Positions 10,680 to 20,870 of a stretch of 64,000 nucleotides of DNA are shown here, one piece after another. Within the stretch, counting starts at the first letter, position 1. Every line of letters starts with the position of its first letter. The notes under the pieces were generated by a model. It did no database searches. It had not been told where the DNA came from and saw only the letters and a program-made list of their open reading frames with translations. The stretch comes from Ligula intestinalis. Lineage: Eukaryota > Platyhelminthes > Cestoda > Diphyllobothriidea > Diphyllobothriidae. Location of the stretch: the NCBI GenBank assembly GCA_036362985.1, contig JAYGXS010000005.1, forward strand, positions 24,769,282-24,833,281, in the 5' to 3' direction. Position numbers and translations under genes: made by a program.

Positions 10680-13600
10680 AAACACTATGACCCTTCAGTC
10701 ACAGTAAGTGCTTGACCCGCTATGCACATTTAAATTCAGAACAATAATTGCGCAAGAGTTTGAGTGTCGGTCAAAGAAGCGTATAATTTTGGATTAACCG
10801 ACGTTCTGTGCCTCACTAGGTTTGCTGTAAGTAGTGCATATTCTTCATAAGGTTTGATATTAGCACAAACATCGTTCTTTTAGAAAGATCGGTCGAGTAT
10901 TACCGCGGATTCAAATTGAATGCCTAGACTCGGGGAAAACGCACCGCAATATATAATCTGCGATGCTCGATACGTATGCAAAATTACTAACCGAAGCTTC
11001 TGAGAAGCCAAGGCTTACTTTTTAACCCTCAGAGAACCCATTGCATAAAGTATCGAAGATATAACATCTCCTTTCATATATTAAAGCTATTTCAGGTGTG
11101 ATCAGGTGCAGCATCGCAGAACTAGGTGTCGTACTTGCGCAACGAAACAAGGCTACCGTACGCAGTAGAATCATCACAGTCAATGCCCAAATACAGCCCA
11201 AAGGGCGGTCGGGATACCATCTCAGATCGCATGTTCAAACTTCACAGACAAAACTGAGAGCATATAAGGATTGCGCACAAATGGGCACAAACTGGCTTTG
11301 CAAAAGGAGGGAGAAATATCCCAAGTAACCACCTACACCTACGAAACCGGCTGTGACTTCATCTTCGCAGTCAGCACGATAATCTCCAACGTGGGAAACA
11401 AACGAGCCTAATAATTTATTGACAGCTGAGACCTGGATGGAAATTCAGTCATTTGGTGTATAGCTTTTGTGTTTGCGTACAGAGCGCTGCACAACCAGCT
11501 CCGTATCTACGTAACTTAAAAATGATAAGCTAACACCCAGCGCGTCCATGTTGTTAATGCTCCTCTGATATTGGTTTTCTGTACGAGTTCGAAATCCAAG
11601 ACACATCAACGAATTTCTTCGTTGCTCGATCACTCTGCCTCTTTCTGCCGTACTTTTCATTGCAGTACATTCCGGACTTTGGTTGGTCTTTTGTAAAGAT
11701 TTATCAAGGTTAAGTTTTGCTTTTCTCAAATACATTAGTTTCACAGACGTAGTCAAGATATTTAAGCTGATTTCATAATGGCGAGAACGTAATCTCATAA
11801 TAAAATGGGCAGCTGTTTTATCTGTTTGAGGGTAACATCTACTATTTCTGATCAGTTTAGCAAGAACAGGTGTATGCTAACCTATCTTCTCGAATTTCAA
11901 CCTGTTCATTGCAGGAGTTACATATATATTGCTTGCATCAATCCCTGAAGACGACCTCAAATATTTGCTCATATATTTATTTATTTCGGTACGGGAAATC
12001 AAAAAAATAAGATATATTTAAGAACTTCTGGAACTGAAGGCACAGGTCTAGGGCCAAAGCGCGTAATTTCAAAATTAAGATTTCTCGAAAAAAGATAAGA
12101 TAGATTAATATTTCTAACCGGAGTGAAGTAGAATAGGTGAATAATTGCGTGGGAAGTCATCACTAATTTAGTTATTTGTTTCCGAAACAAAGTTCTTCAG
12201 TACGAAGTCGCTTAAAGGGGTCTAACAGTTGGGTAATATTCAAATGTAAATTGTGAACGACCAGAGCAAAAAAGACCGCCGGCTAAATGAAAAGTATGGG
12301 TCTCTTGCTGTGCTAAAGCTTGAGATTTTATTCTCTGGTAAGGCATGAGGGAATACATCTGCATTAATAATTTTCCCGAAGGCATATTTAGAGCCTACAG
12401 AAAACATTCAATCAAAGCAGTTATGTCCCAGTCATTCTAAAAAGGAGGAAAACACTTTGTTTGTTCCCATCTATAAAACTCGGTTCCGGTAAAGTTTGAG
12501 ACTTGTAACTGAAGCCTTTGGAGCATGAATGCACAACAAACGCTGGCGATGTTTGCTAAGGTAATTCGATTACGTTCAGCCAGCGAGTAAATATCGATGT
12601 TCAGCCGACCAACTCGGCATACGTAAAGATCACCCCCATCCTAACAGTTTTGTGCAAAGCTGTTTGAGATGGAATCTCAAGATAGAAATGGGCTGAAACG
12701 GAGAAAAACGTTTTTCGCTCAAATCAGATCATTCTTAACTGCAGGCATTTCTGTTTTAGGAAATAGAGTAGAACTTGCTTTGAACTTAAATACAGACATC
12801 ACAGGATGCTTAATGTTGGTGTTTACAAAAACTGCTACAGAAGGGTATTGATCACTTACGATGAAAGCAAAGGAGACTGGAAGGGAAAATGCATTTCAAG
12901 TGCAATTATACAACACACTACGGACATAAAGACGTCTAAACTGCTGAAGTTTTCAAAATATTGATAATCACTCACAAGCCGGCATTAACACGTGCACGGA
13001 AACTGTTGATTATAATAAAAAACCGTTGGTAAATTAAGTACTATAGTGCTATAAATATAAAGAAGACTCCTTCTTTGCCAAGAAACATATAATTCTATTT
13101 ACAACAGTCAAATTCTGCAAACATATATAGGCTATAAATTAGACTCATGAATTAAAATCTAATCTTCAGTTAAATGAATAACCATACGTCTTTCTTTATG
13201 TCAAAATAAAATTTATTTAGCCAAATATTTTATGCATATTTCTGTTAGTATATTTCAGTTATATTAAGATTATCCATTAGAATCCGTTAAATTGTCGACC
13301 ATTTTCAGTGTTTCCCGTCTTTTGCCCGTAATTCCAGATTCTGTTTAATACCTTGAAAACTAAACGTAGATTGAAAGAATTCATTTGAATATTAGGTCTT
13401 TGGAAGATGGCAACGTGGGCCATATGCATGAAATGCCCAAATTATCAAAACACAATTTTGAGCAAAAGACGAATTTCTGCGACAGAATACTGATGTTATC
13501 ATGCCTTAAATTATTAAAAAAGCTTTCTATAATAGCTAACCTCTCTAAAAGGCACGTTAATTAGATATTCAGCTAAGTAATATGTGTGCATGTAACCGAT

Positions 13601-14880
13601 TCCCATGGTTACGTCTGAGTAAAAATGAAATATTTTCGCATGCTCTTTCATTGTCACGAAAAAAAAACTTATAGAAATTTGAGTAAAAAGGAAAGAGCTT
13701 AATTTTCACTTTATATTAATACTTTTCGTAAGTTTTTTTCAGACCCCGTTCTAAGCTTCCGAATGCAGAATATACTGGCCGGATATATACTATGTACGAC
13801 TTAATCTTCTCTCCGTTCAGTCAGTTAATTTTGTATAAACGGACATTTTATTGTAAAAAAAAGTATATTTGCACGTGCCTTAGATCCACTAAGACTATCA
13901 TTACTTATTAAAAGGCTTTATCGGGATACAGTCTATTGATTCGACCAAAATCTAATGACCACTTTTATGCTCAGCTACCGGTTAAATTTATATCACAAGT
14001 TTGCGTAAATTCACAACCATACTGTATAAAGGAGGAAGTTTTGTAAAAATATTTGCAAAAAGAACTCTTTCAAAAATTATTTTAGGGCAATTTTAAAATG
14101 CGCATTTAGCCAGTAGTCGAAAAGTGGCTTTTTAAGCACGAAAACTGCCTCTATGTCTGCATTTCTTCACCTAACAGAAAGACTTCATCTGAATAAAAGA
14201 GACTGTGCTTTGATAAACTAATTCACACTTGGAACAAAAAGGTTTTGAGGCATATTGTCTAAAATACGCTAAAAGTTTGGCCTTCGAAAACCTCCTTTAT
14301 CAGTGAAAATCCTAGAATTTGGCCTTCCTTAGCAAGAATTGACGGTAGATGCTGCCTTCTTATATTAACACTTTTCATAATACGTGTTTTAGATTTGAAA
14401 GTAATATTTTAAAACTCAAGCTCAAATAAGGGCGTTTCCAGATGTTCGTCTAAAAATGATGCGTAAAACGTTGCAAGGGGAAAAATATTCAGCAGGACAC
14501 TAAATAAGCTATTGCAGATGTTTGTTTTGAAGAGCGTTTAATCTATGTAATTGTGAAATAGCCTGCTGAATAACAAAAGATCAATGAAAGCCGTGGAATG
14601 CAAAACTCAGAAACTGTGTTACCGGAAATTAGGTTTAAATCCCGGGGATTTTTGGGACCTGAAAACTGTTTGTTGCTTGCTATAAAGTCGGAAATGACCA
14701 TTTCCATTTCCGCAACGTTTGGTATGAAATAAGTATAAACTAGCAATTTGAGAGTCCCCAGGGTTTATGCCGGCGTGCATTCAAGATTCAAAATTTTTGG
14801 GAAAAATTAGAATGGTTGCTTGTTACTTGCTGAAATCAAACATTTTTCAAACTGCATTATATGCTGGCGCTAGTCTGCGA
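10680..14880. other. Long AT-rich region, nothing recognised
   Basis: Only short, unrelated open frames are present. A reverse frame at 11445-11798 (117 codons) and a forward frame at 11098-11328 lie in slightly less AT-rich DNA but match no family I recognise. No hammerhead, PLE, SINE or fold-back signature was found. From 12.9 to 14.5 kb the DNA is strongly AT-rich with frequent A and T runs. Confidence 0.35.
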
Positions 14881-14999
14881 ACATCTTTAACGCTTCACAA
14901 ACCACCTGAAATGTCAAGGGAATGTTTCCGGTTGATATTAGAGTAGGAGTCGACAGTTTCTAGGCAAAACCCACGGAAATCTAACATGCAATTCACATA

Positions 15000-15062
15000 G
15001 ACTTGAAAAGTCAGTTTATTAGGAAAACATGTCTTTCGGCAATTCTTCGTCAAGCCCTTTCC
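15000..15062 (-). repeat. Inverted copy of the PLE 3' end found at 15576-15640
   Basis: The reverse complement reads GGGCTTGACGAAGAATTGCC, then GAAAGACATG, AATAAACTGAC and TTTTCAAG. This parallels GGGCCTGATGAAGAATTGCC, GAAAAACATA, CTAAACGAG and TTTTCAAG at 15576-15640. An inverted terminal segment at the 5' side of a truncated copy is a known arrangement for PLE insertions. Confidence 0.6.
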
Positions 15063-15645
15063 TTTGCAACCCACTGAACGTTTGAACGTGCACAAATCCT
15101 TTGGAGCAGGATACATTGGCCGAACAATGAGGCGCCTGGAAAAGAGAATACGTGAGCACGTACCGGCCTAGTTAAGTAAAAGTGAAACTTAATCAATTGC
15201 GAGCTCGAATCTTGCACACCTTGTCGATACGAATCATCGAGTCGATACTAGTAAAGCCTTTCAGGTTGTCTACCGGCCATCAACCAACTTATCCAAAGGC
15301 CTACGTCAACGGGTGTTGGCAACAGCGGAAGTAGTGGCTATACGCCTAATAAATCCAGTGCTGTTCTGTCAGAAAACTCTAACAAAAGCCCTGTCCCTTC
15401 CGTGGCCGAAGCCGACGCCAGGGGACAAAAGCACATCGCTCCCATCCACAAGTGGCAGTCGCTCACCCAACACGCCGACCATTTGCGCAAACTGACAAAG
15501 TCCGCAGTGGCCAATAGGCGCCCACTTCGGACAATTATTGATGTTTCTACAAGTTCAAATGTTAATTGTTTTGCAAAGTTAAGGGCCTGATGAAGAATTG
15601 CCGAAAAACATATTTTTCCTACTAAACGAGTTTTCAAGTTAACCA
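15062..15645 (+). mobile_element. PLE fragment: GIY-YIG endonuclease C-terminus and 3' end
   Basis: The forward translation gives FGAGYIGRTMRRLEKRIREH (about 15098-15157), then LAHLVDTNHRVDTSKAFQVV (about 15220-15279), and AIRLINPVL ... LSLPWPK near 15345-15405. A GYIGRT phrase with a following RRLEKRIREH helix is the second half of a GIY-YIG nuclease domain, here of the PLE type, ending with the typical LPWP tail. The upstream half of the domain and all of the RT are missing. In-frame stops occur (for example in the AWL.K segment near 15170). The 3' end (CTGATGAAGAATTGCCGAAAAAC at 15582) contains CTGATGA and GAAA words, but with too little between them for an ordinary stem II, so I do not call a ribozyme. 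The same protein family appears at 4790, 51205 and 58660. Confidence 0.7.
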
Positions 15646-15774
15646 TGGGAATATTTATCCAATATACTTGTCGATATAATGTCAGCGGACGCAAAGTTAA
15701 GCCAATCAATTCATGTAGATGTGAGCAATCAGCGTGACAGACAAACACAATGATGATTTATATGACCACCTAAA

Positions 15775-15965
15775 CAGGACGCACGAAAGGGAACCAATAG
15801 GGTTGAAGGCTGGCGTTAAGGTCAGAATTGCGGTTAGGGTCCGGATTATGCTAAGAGTTTAGGTTTGGATTCGTGTTAACTGTAGGGTTGAAGGTTATGG
15901 TAAAGTAATGGTTGGGATACAGGTCACACTTTCGTTTTATGTTAGGAGAAGTGATAGGACTAAGA
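15775..15965 (+). repeat. Degenerate G-rich GGTTAGGGT-like repeat, second copy
   Basis: Words such as GGGTTGAAGG, GCGGTTAGGGTCC, GTGTTAACTGTAGGGTTG and TTTCGTTTTATGTTAGG relate it to 8741-8945. It lies just upstream of the inverted PLE terminus at 16115. Confidence 0.5.
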
Positions 15966-16154
15966 CGAGGGACTATTTAACCTAAGTTGGATTTACCGCA
16001 AGCTTCACACGTCATCGCCAGAAATGCCATCATGGCAAAACAAACTATAGAGGTCAATTTAATATCACAACGTTTGCCAATAGAAGCGAAAATACAAGTC
16101 CCAGGAAGGAATTAAGAAGAAGACAACGCGAGCGCTTGGATAATAGTTTTATTC

Positions 16155-16199
16155 ACCTGACGTTTGGAGATCCATCGCTGCTTCGTCTTCAGAAACATA
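16155..16199 (-). ncRNA. Hammerhead ribozyme relic in inverted PLE terminus
   Basis: Reverse strand: CTGAAGA fits the box-1 consensus CUGANGA, followed by GATGGATCTCCAAACGTCAGG. The second box reads CAAA instead of GAAA. The palindromic ACGT that would form stem III between two molecules is kept. Probably inactive. Confidence 0.5.
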
Positions 16200-17131
16200 G
16201 TCAGATAGCAGTAGCAGATACGGGTAGTGTATGCATTGGCTGCTTTATCGGCGTGTTGAGACGCAGTTCGGCGAACAAGAGAAAAGCGTTGTCGAGGTGA
16301 AAAACATTCGACTGCTGTTTAGATAAAATGACTACAAACATTAATTCGTCAACAGGTACATACGAAAACGAGATGGCCAACAAAGTTGCACTGACACAAA
16401 AATTTGCGGGCAATCCCGTTCGTCAAAAAACGTATCGGATGCTGTTGGCCGCCTTCTCGTGTCACACAGAGTTGAAGTAGCGCACAGGCCAGAGGCAACA
16501 ATAAGGGCTCAGATAATGAAACTGAAAGACTCACTGCCACGGCAAAAACATCTGGAGTCATCTAAAGGATCTGGTGCAGTTGCAGGCAAAGGAACTATGT
16601 CGAAGAAACTGGCAGGCTTCTCAAGACGCGGATTGCCTAACACGCGATAGCAGTGTGGTTAAATGATGCCAATTCTCAAGTTGCCACTCATTTGAGGAGA
16701 TTCAGCCACACATTCAAATTTGACTAGCCCGAAATTCTCGCAAAAGGTGGCAATCGAGTGAGCCGAGAATTACTTGATTCATGGTTTACGGGCCCTCAAT
16801 CCATCAACAAGTTCAAATACTTGCCCATTCCATATTCTGTGTTGAGACTCAATTCGGCCAAAGCAAGTCGCCACTTGGGGAACGGAATTGCCACCATGTC
16901 ATCCTACACCAACACCAGAGGGCCAGATAGCCGAGCAATCATCACGCCGGAATCCACCACGCCTGATGAAAGTTCAGAAGGTTAGAGTCCCCGTGCTGTT
17001 AAACAAAATATTAACACGCAAGAAGGCAATAAGCGTTAATTGTCATTGAATGTCTGCAGTAATGACAGTATCCCATAAAAACTGCAAACTCTTGTGCATA
17101 CGATACCTGTATCTGCTACTGCTATCTGACT

Positions 17132-17180
17132 ATGTCTCTGATTATGAATCCGCGGCGGATCTTGAAACATCAGGCGAATA
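17132..17180 (+). ncRNA. Hammerhead ribozyme relic at PLE 3' end
   Basis: CTGATTA, then GAATCC-GCGGC-GGATCTT stem II, then GAAACATCAGGCGAATA. The GTCT/AGGC stem I pairing is kept. Box 1 has a T where the conserved G belongs (CUGAUUA), so cleavage is unlikely. Confidence 0.55.
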
Positions 17181-17249
17181 GAAGTATTGTCCCAAAGCTC
17201 GAGTCGTTGTCTTCTTCTCTATCTCAACGATTGCTTAACGCTAGGCAAA

Positions 17250-17690
17250 TAAACCTTCTTCAAATCCTAATAAGTAAGCGCCTTCGCAGTCATCATCTTT
17301 GAGGAACCAGTTTTGACTTACTACCAGCAGTCCTTATTCGAACACATGCAATAGCAATTGTTTTTGCTTATGTGCGTGTTGTCCCCAAAATTCGATAGCT
17401 TTTGCTAAACCAGTAAAAGGCTTGTTTTAGCAACCACCACCCTTAAGTGGCCTATCACACTGACAGTAATGTAACGAACCGTCCAGGTAAAAAGAAGAAT
17501 GCGCAGGAGGCAATATGCAGGGGGAAACAAAGGAGAAGCCGTACGCAAACGTATAAGACGGCAGCCTACTGCTGTTAACATTTAGTCCTATGGCAATCTT
17601 CTAAGGACGCCGCAGTAATTTTGAAACACATCAGTTATAAAGAAGGGCCCAAAATTCGGGCAACATGACAACATAAGCGGAAAATTGATT
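17250..17690. other. Unassigned spacer
   Basis: AT-rich DNA between the PLE copy and the 330 bp repeats. No reading frame or repeat relation seen. Confidence 0.25.
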
Positions 17691-18055
17691 GTTAAGGTTT
17701 TTAATATCCAGATAAATTAATATTTACTCGTGGCATAAATCAGTATACATAAGGTCTATAGGCGTAGACCGAAATTGTTAGTGTGTATTTGTGTTGAAAC
17801 CCGTCAACCTCAATGAAATATACACCAGCTGCCACAGGACAGTCTTAAGTATTATTAAATGACGTTGTAACTTACGAAACTAGCAGGCTAGGTTTTTGGT
17901 AAAAGGCGCAGACACGTGTTTCGCAAGTATTCTGCCGCTGATTGACACAGCTGCTAGGGGTCTGGCTGATCAGTGGGTCCCCCACATTCTCCATCAGCTC
18001 TCTGGTTAAAATATATTTTTAGAAAGTTGGGGATTTCAATCTCAAGATAAAGTAA
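17690..18055 (-). repeat. 330 bp repeat unit in inverted orientation
   Basis: The reverse complement gives GGACCCACTGATCAGCC, CCCCTAGCAGCTGTGTC, CACGTGTCTGCGCCTTTTA, GACTGTCCTGTGGCAGC, and GGTTGACGGGTTTCAACACA. This follows the same order as in the forward tandem copies that begin immediately to the right, making a head-to-head junction near 18055. Confidence 0.7.
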
Positions 18056-19242
18056 TTTCTGATTGAAATATATATGTATAAACCTGAATTTTCTTAACCG
18101 GTATATTAAACTAGAAAGCAGATAGAGAATGTTGGGGACCAACTGATGAGCCGGACCCCTAGCAGCTGTGTCAAGCAATGGCAAAACACTGGCAAAACAC
18201 GTGTCCGGGAATTTTAACAAGTACCTAGCCTGTTAGTATGGAAAGTGACAACGTGAATGTGTACTTTATAAGAGGCAGCAGGTGTATATTTCATTGAAGT
18301 TGACGGGTTTTAACACAAATATACGCAAACCTTTTTGGTCTACGCCTAAAGACCTTATATTTACTGCTAAATACCGCGATTAGAAATAAATGTATCTGGA
18401 GATTAAAAACCTGAAATTTCTTAACCGGTATATTAACCAGAACGCAGATAGGGAAAGTGGGAAACCCACTTACGAGCCATACCACTAGCAGATGTGTTAT
18501 TCAGCAGCAAAATAGCAGCAAAAAACGTGTCTGGGTCTTTTAGCAAGTGCCTAGCCTGTTAGTATGATAAGTTTTAACATTAATTTTTACTATTTAAGAC
18601 TGTCCTGTGGCAGCAGGTGTATATTTCATTGGGGTTGACGGGTTTCAACACAAATATACACTTACAATTTCGGTCTTCGCATCAAGACCTTATATATACT
18701 TAAAAATATCGCGATCAGAAATAAATATATCTGGAGATTTAAAACCACAACTTTTTTAACCGGTATATTTACCAGAAAGCAGATAGGGAAAGTGGGGGAC
18801 CCTCATATGAGCCGGAACCCCAGCAGTTGTGTCCAGCAGCGACAGAATACCGATAAAACACGTGTCTGGGCCTTTTAACCAGTACCTTGCCTGTTAGTAT
18901 GGTAAGTTACAATGTTAATTTATATTACATAGTACTGTCCTGTGGCAGTAGGTGTATATTTCACAGGGGATGACGGGTTTTAACACAAATATACACTTAC
19001 AATTTTTGTCTATGCATAATGACCTTATATAAACTTAAATATATTGCAATCAGAAATTAATTTCTCTGGTGTTTAAAAAGCTGAACTTTCTTAACCGTTA
19101 TATTGACCAGAAGGCACATGGAGAAAGCGGGAGGCCCACTGAAGAGCTTGACCTCTAGCAGCTGTGTGAAGCAGCGGCAGAATACCGGAGAAACAGGCGT
19201 CTATGACTTTTAGCAATTATCCTTTCTGATAGTATGGTCAGT
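18056..19242 (+). repeat. Tandem array of a ~327-335 bp unit (3.5 copies)
   Basis: The landmark TTAACCGGTATATT or a close variant occurs at 18094, 18421, 18756 and 19091. Each unit carries CAGCTGTGT, AAACACGTGTC, CCTGTTAGTATGG, TGTATATTTCA, GACGGGTTTTAACACAAATA and GACCTTATAT in order. The fourth unit ends at about 19242, where fold-back copy B starts. A single relative lies at 48655-48790. No coding capacity or polymerase III boxes are evident. Confidence 0.8.
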
Positions 19243-19965
19243 AACAATGTCGAAATATTGATACTCTTTCGCTAATTGGCATTGACTTATGTTGTTATTA
19301 TGGTTATCATGCAGCCTATTCTGAAGTCGTTTCAGTCACAATAGGAGGCTGGTTTTTTAAGGAGCCTCCGTCTGGCTGCTTACAAAACGTATGTACTGTA
19401 AAAAGCAGGTTCTCAAATAGCATTTGTTTTGACTGCCTTTATAAAGTCAAATATATTTTCTGGAAATCATTCGCTCTTGTAGTAACAATTCACACTTTCC
19501 TTCCTTTCATACTTAAAGAAAGGGTATCTTTTGTCTTGAAAAGAGTTTCTTATAAATAGGTTTTTACGACTGTGAGGTGTTCATTCATGCAACATCGTAA
19601 CCGTCAATCTATTAAAGCTGTCTATAATGTGTATTGCATGTTCAACATCTGTTGCAATGTTTTATACGAACTCTGTGGCTTCTTCCTCAAACGTAAGTTT
19701 CCTTGAAATAGGAGGTACAAAGCGCGCAGGGTGTAAGCCTTGAAGTCAAGTGCAATAGTTAGTAAGTTTAACAATTAATCGGTTATTTTAAATTTTTTAA
19801 AAACTTAAGGTATCCTTTCTTTAAGTATAATATTTAAGAAGGCGTAATTTGCTACCAAACGAGTAAAATAAATAATAGTTTTGCGTATATTGGCCATAAA
19901 ATATATTTGAAGTTCAATGATCAACATGCAGTATATTTGAAAATCATTGATCAAAATGCAGTTCG
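19243..19965 (+). mobile_element. Fold-back element copy B (both tips missing)
   Basis: The left arm starts inside the element at CGAAATATTGATAC, and the right arm stops at about 19965 within a locally duplicated piece (GAAGTTCAATGATCAACATGCAGTATATTTGA is followed by a near-repeat). The spacer has TGTGAGGTGTTCATTCATG, in the same orientation as copies C and D. The right arm keeps AAGTATAATATTTAAGAAGGCG and CTACCAAACGAG. It is inserted next to or into the fourth unit of the 330 bp array. Confidence 0.7.
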
Positions 19966-20370
19966 CGCGGAACAAGGATGTGCTTTTCTGAACATAAAAA
20001 AGGAACGTCAATACCTGCAGCACAGACTCCCGTTGGCCTTCTTTTTTATTTGCTTCTTTCACTTTTAATGATTCTGTCTCCACCACCTGAGGTCACTGGG
20101 TGTACGCTTTCTGGGGGCGTATGACCTCGAGTACATGCCGTTGTCTATCCCAGCAAGTGTGCACTTTGACTGGCGTGCATCTGAGGAGGAAAAATGCCCA
20201 CGCAGGCGACCGGAGAGTTGAGTTTTGAGTTTGTTAGTTGCCGTTTGTTCTCTGCAAACGACTGTTAACACACAGAAAGAGTTTATCAATCTTTAAGCCG
20301 GGGGCGCTTTATCCGCCGAGTGTCAATTGGGTTCTGGAGGTGCATGAATCTAAGGCAGCATAAACTGGAA
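19966..20370. other. Unassigned spacer
   Basis: This contains mixed-composition DNA with short reverse frames (20065-20289). Nothing recognised. Confidence 0.25.
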
Positions 20371-20405
20371 GCGAAAGAAGGCACCAGATCAATTGTTTCA
20401 TGGTT

Positions 20406-20443
20406 CTGAGCTGTCGAACTCTTACAGGAGTCCATCTTCAGAG
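20406..20443 (-). ncRNA. Hammerhead ribozyme relic
   Basis: Reverse strand: CTGAAGA (fits CUGANGA), then a perfect 6-bp stem II GGACTC/GAGTTC with loop CTGTAA. The second box is GACA instead of GAAA, followed by GCTCAG. One key base is lost. Confidence 0.5.
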
Positions 20444-20772
20444 ATGTGAAAACAACTCAAATACGGGAGGTCGAAGTGTTCCAAAAAGCAATCGAAAAAT
20501 GATGGGGGAGGGGAACAATTAACTGTCAGTGGAGTCGGGGGGGGGGCAGTTAAAGTGATGTACGCTAATTAGCTGTCGGGGAGCTGGGGGTCGTGAACAG
20601 CAGTTAGTGGGTCGCCTTGTCACCTGGTAGAGGATCCTGGTAATCCTACTACCTCTTTCGGCTGATTTGTTGTGGACTCCTCTTAGCTTGGCTTCGTTCC
20701 GTCAACATGCTGATTTCTGAGAGTTGATTGGCCTATGACCACTATAACAACCCTCGTTTTGGTTGCTTTGTC

Positions 20773-20818
20773 ATTTCTGAAGATAGACTCTGTCAGACTT
20801 CGAAAGCTCAGAAAATCA
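20773..20818 (+). ncRNA. Hammerhead ribozyme-like motif with intact core boxes
   Basis: CTGAAGA (20777-20783, fits CUGANGA) and GAAA (in CTTCGAAAGCTCAG) are both intact. The palindromic AGCT and a permitted CUC cleavage triplet are present. Stem I can form through TTT/AGAAA. Stem II is weak in this copy (GACTCTGTCAGACTTC), which may abolish activity. Confidence 0.5.
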
Positions 20819-20870
20819 ATCAATTGATCTGGTGCGCGACATGCCTTCTTCCTTGTCCGTGCAAATACCT

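Larger units (their letters stand above)
16115..17230 (+). mobile_element. 5'-truncated PLE copy with matching inverted terminal segments
   Basis: Left terminal segment 16120-16245 is the reverse complement of right segment 17095-17225: GAAGAAGACAACG.., TATTC.CCTGA.GTTT, and CATAGTCAGATAGCAGTAGC in both. Between them the forward strand encodes decayed RT C-terminus and GIY-YIG sequence: VETQ..EQEKSVVEVK near 16260, FVNRYIRKRDGQQSCTDTK near 16340-16395, VAHRPEATIR (16468-16497), then MSRELLDSWFTGPQSINKFK (16758-16817). Several stops and frameshifts interrupt it. Each terminus contains a hammerhead-like unit. The arrangement (5' truncation joined to an inverted copy of the terminal region) is typical of PLE insertions. 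Confidence 0.8.
20375..20870. mobile_element. PLE terminal module with facing inverted ends (AGCTTTCGAACTC type)
   Basis: GAAGGCACCAGATCAATTG at the left (about 20378) and CAATTGATCTGGTGCG...CTTCTTCC at the right (about 20820) are inverted copies. Each is followed inward by a hammerhead-like unit (20406-20443 reverse; 20773-20818 forward). The interior (20450-20690) aligns with 9430-9720 and includes a run of 10 G at 20537-20546. No protein-coding part is retained, so this is a short derivative made almost only of the two ends. Confidence 0.6.

Noticed and set aside
18140..18180. CTGATGAGCCGG in the 330 bp repeat as a hammerhead box
   Set aside because: No GAAA box or stem II follows, and the other units read CTTATGAGCC or CTTACGAGCC at this position.
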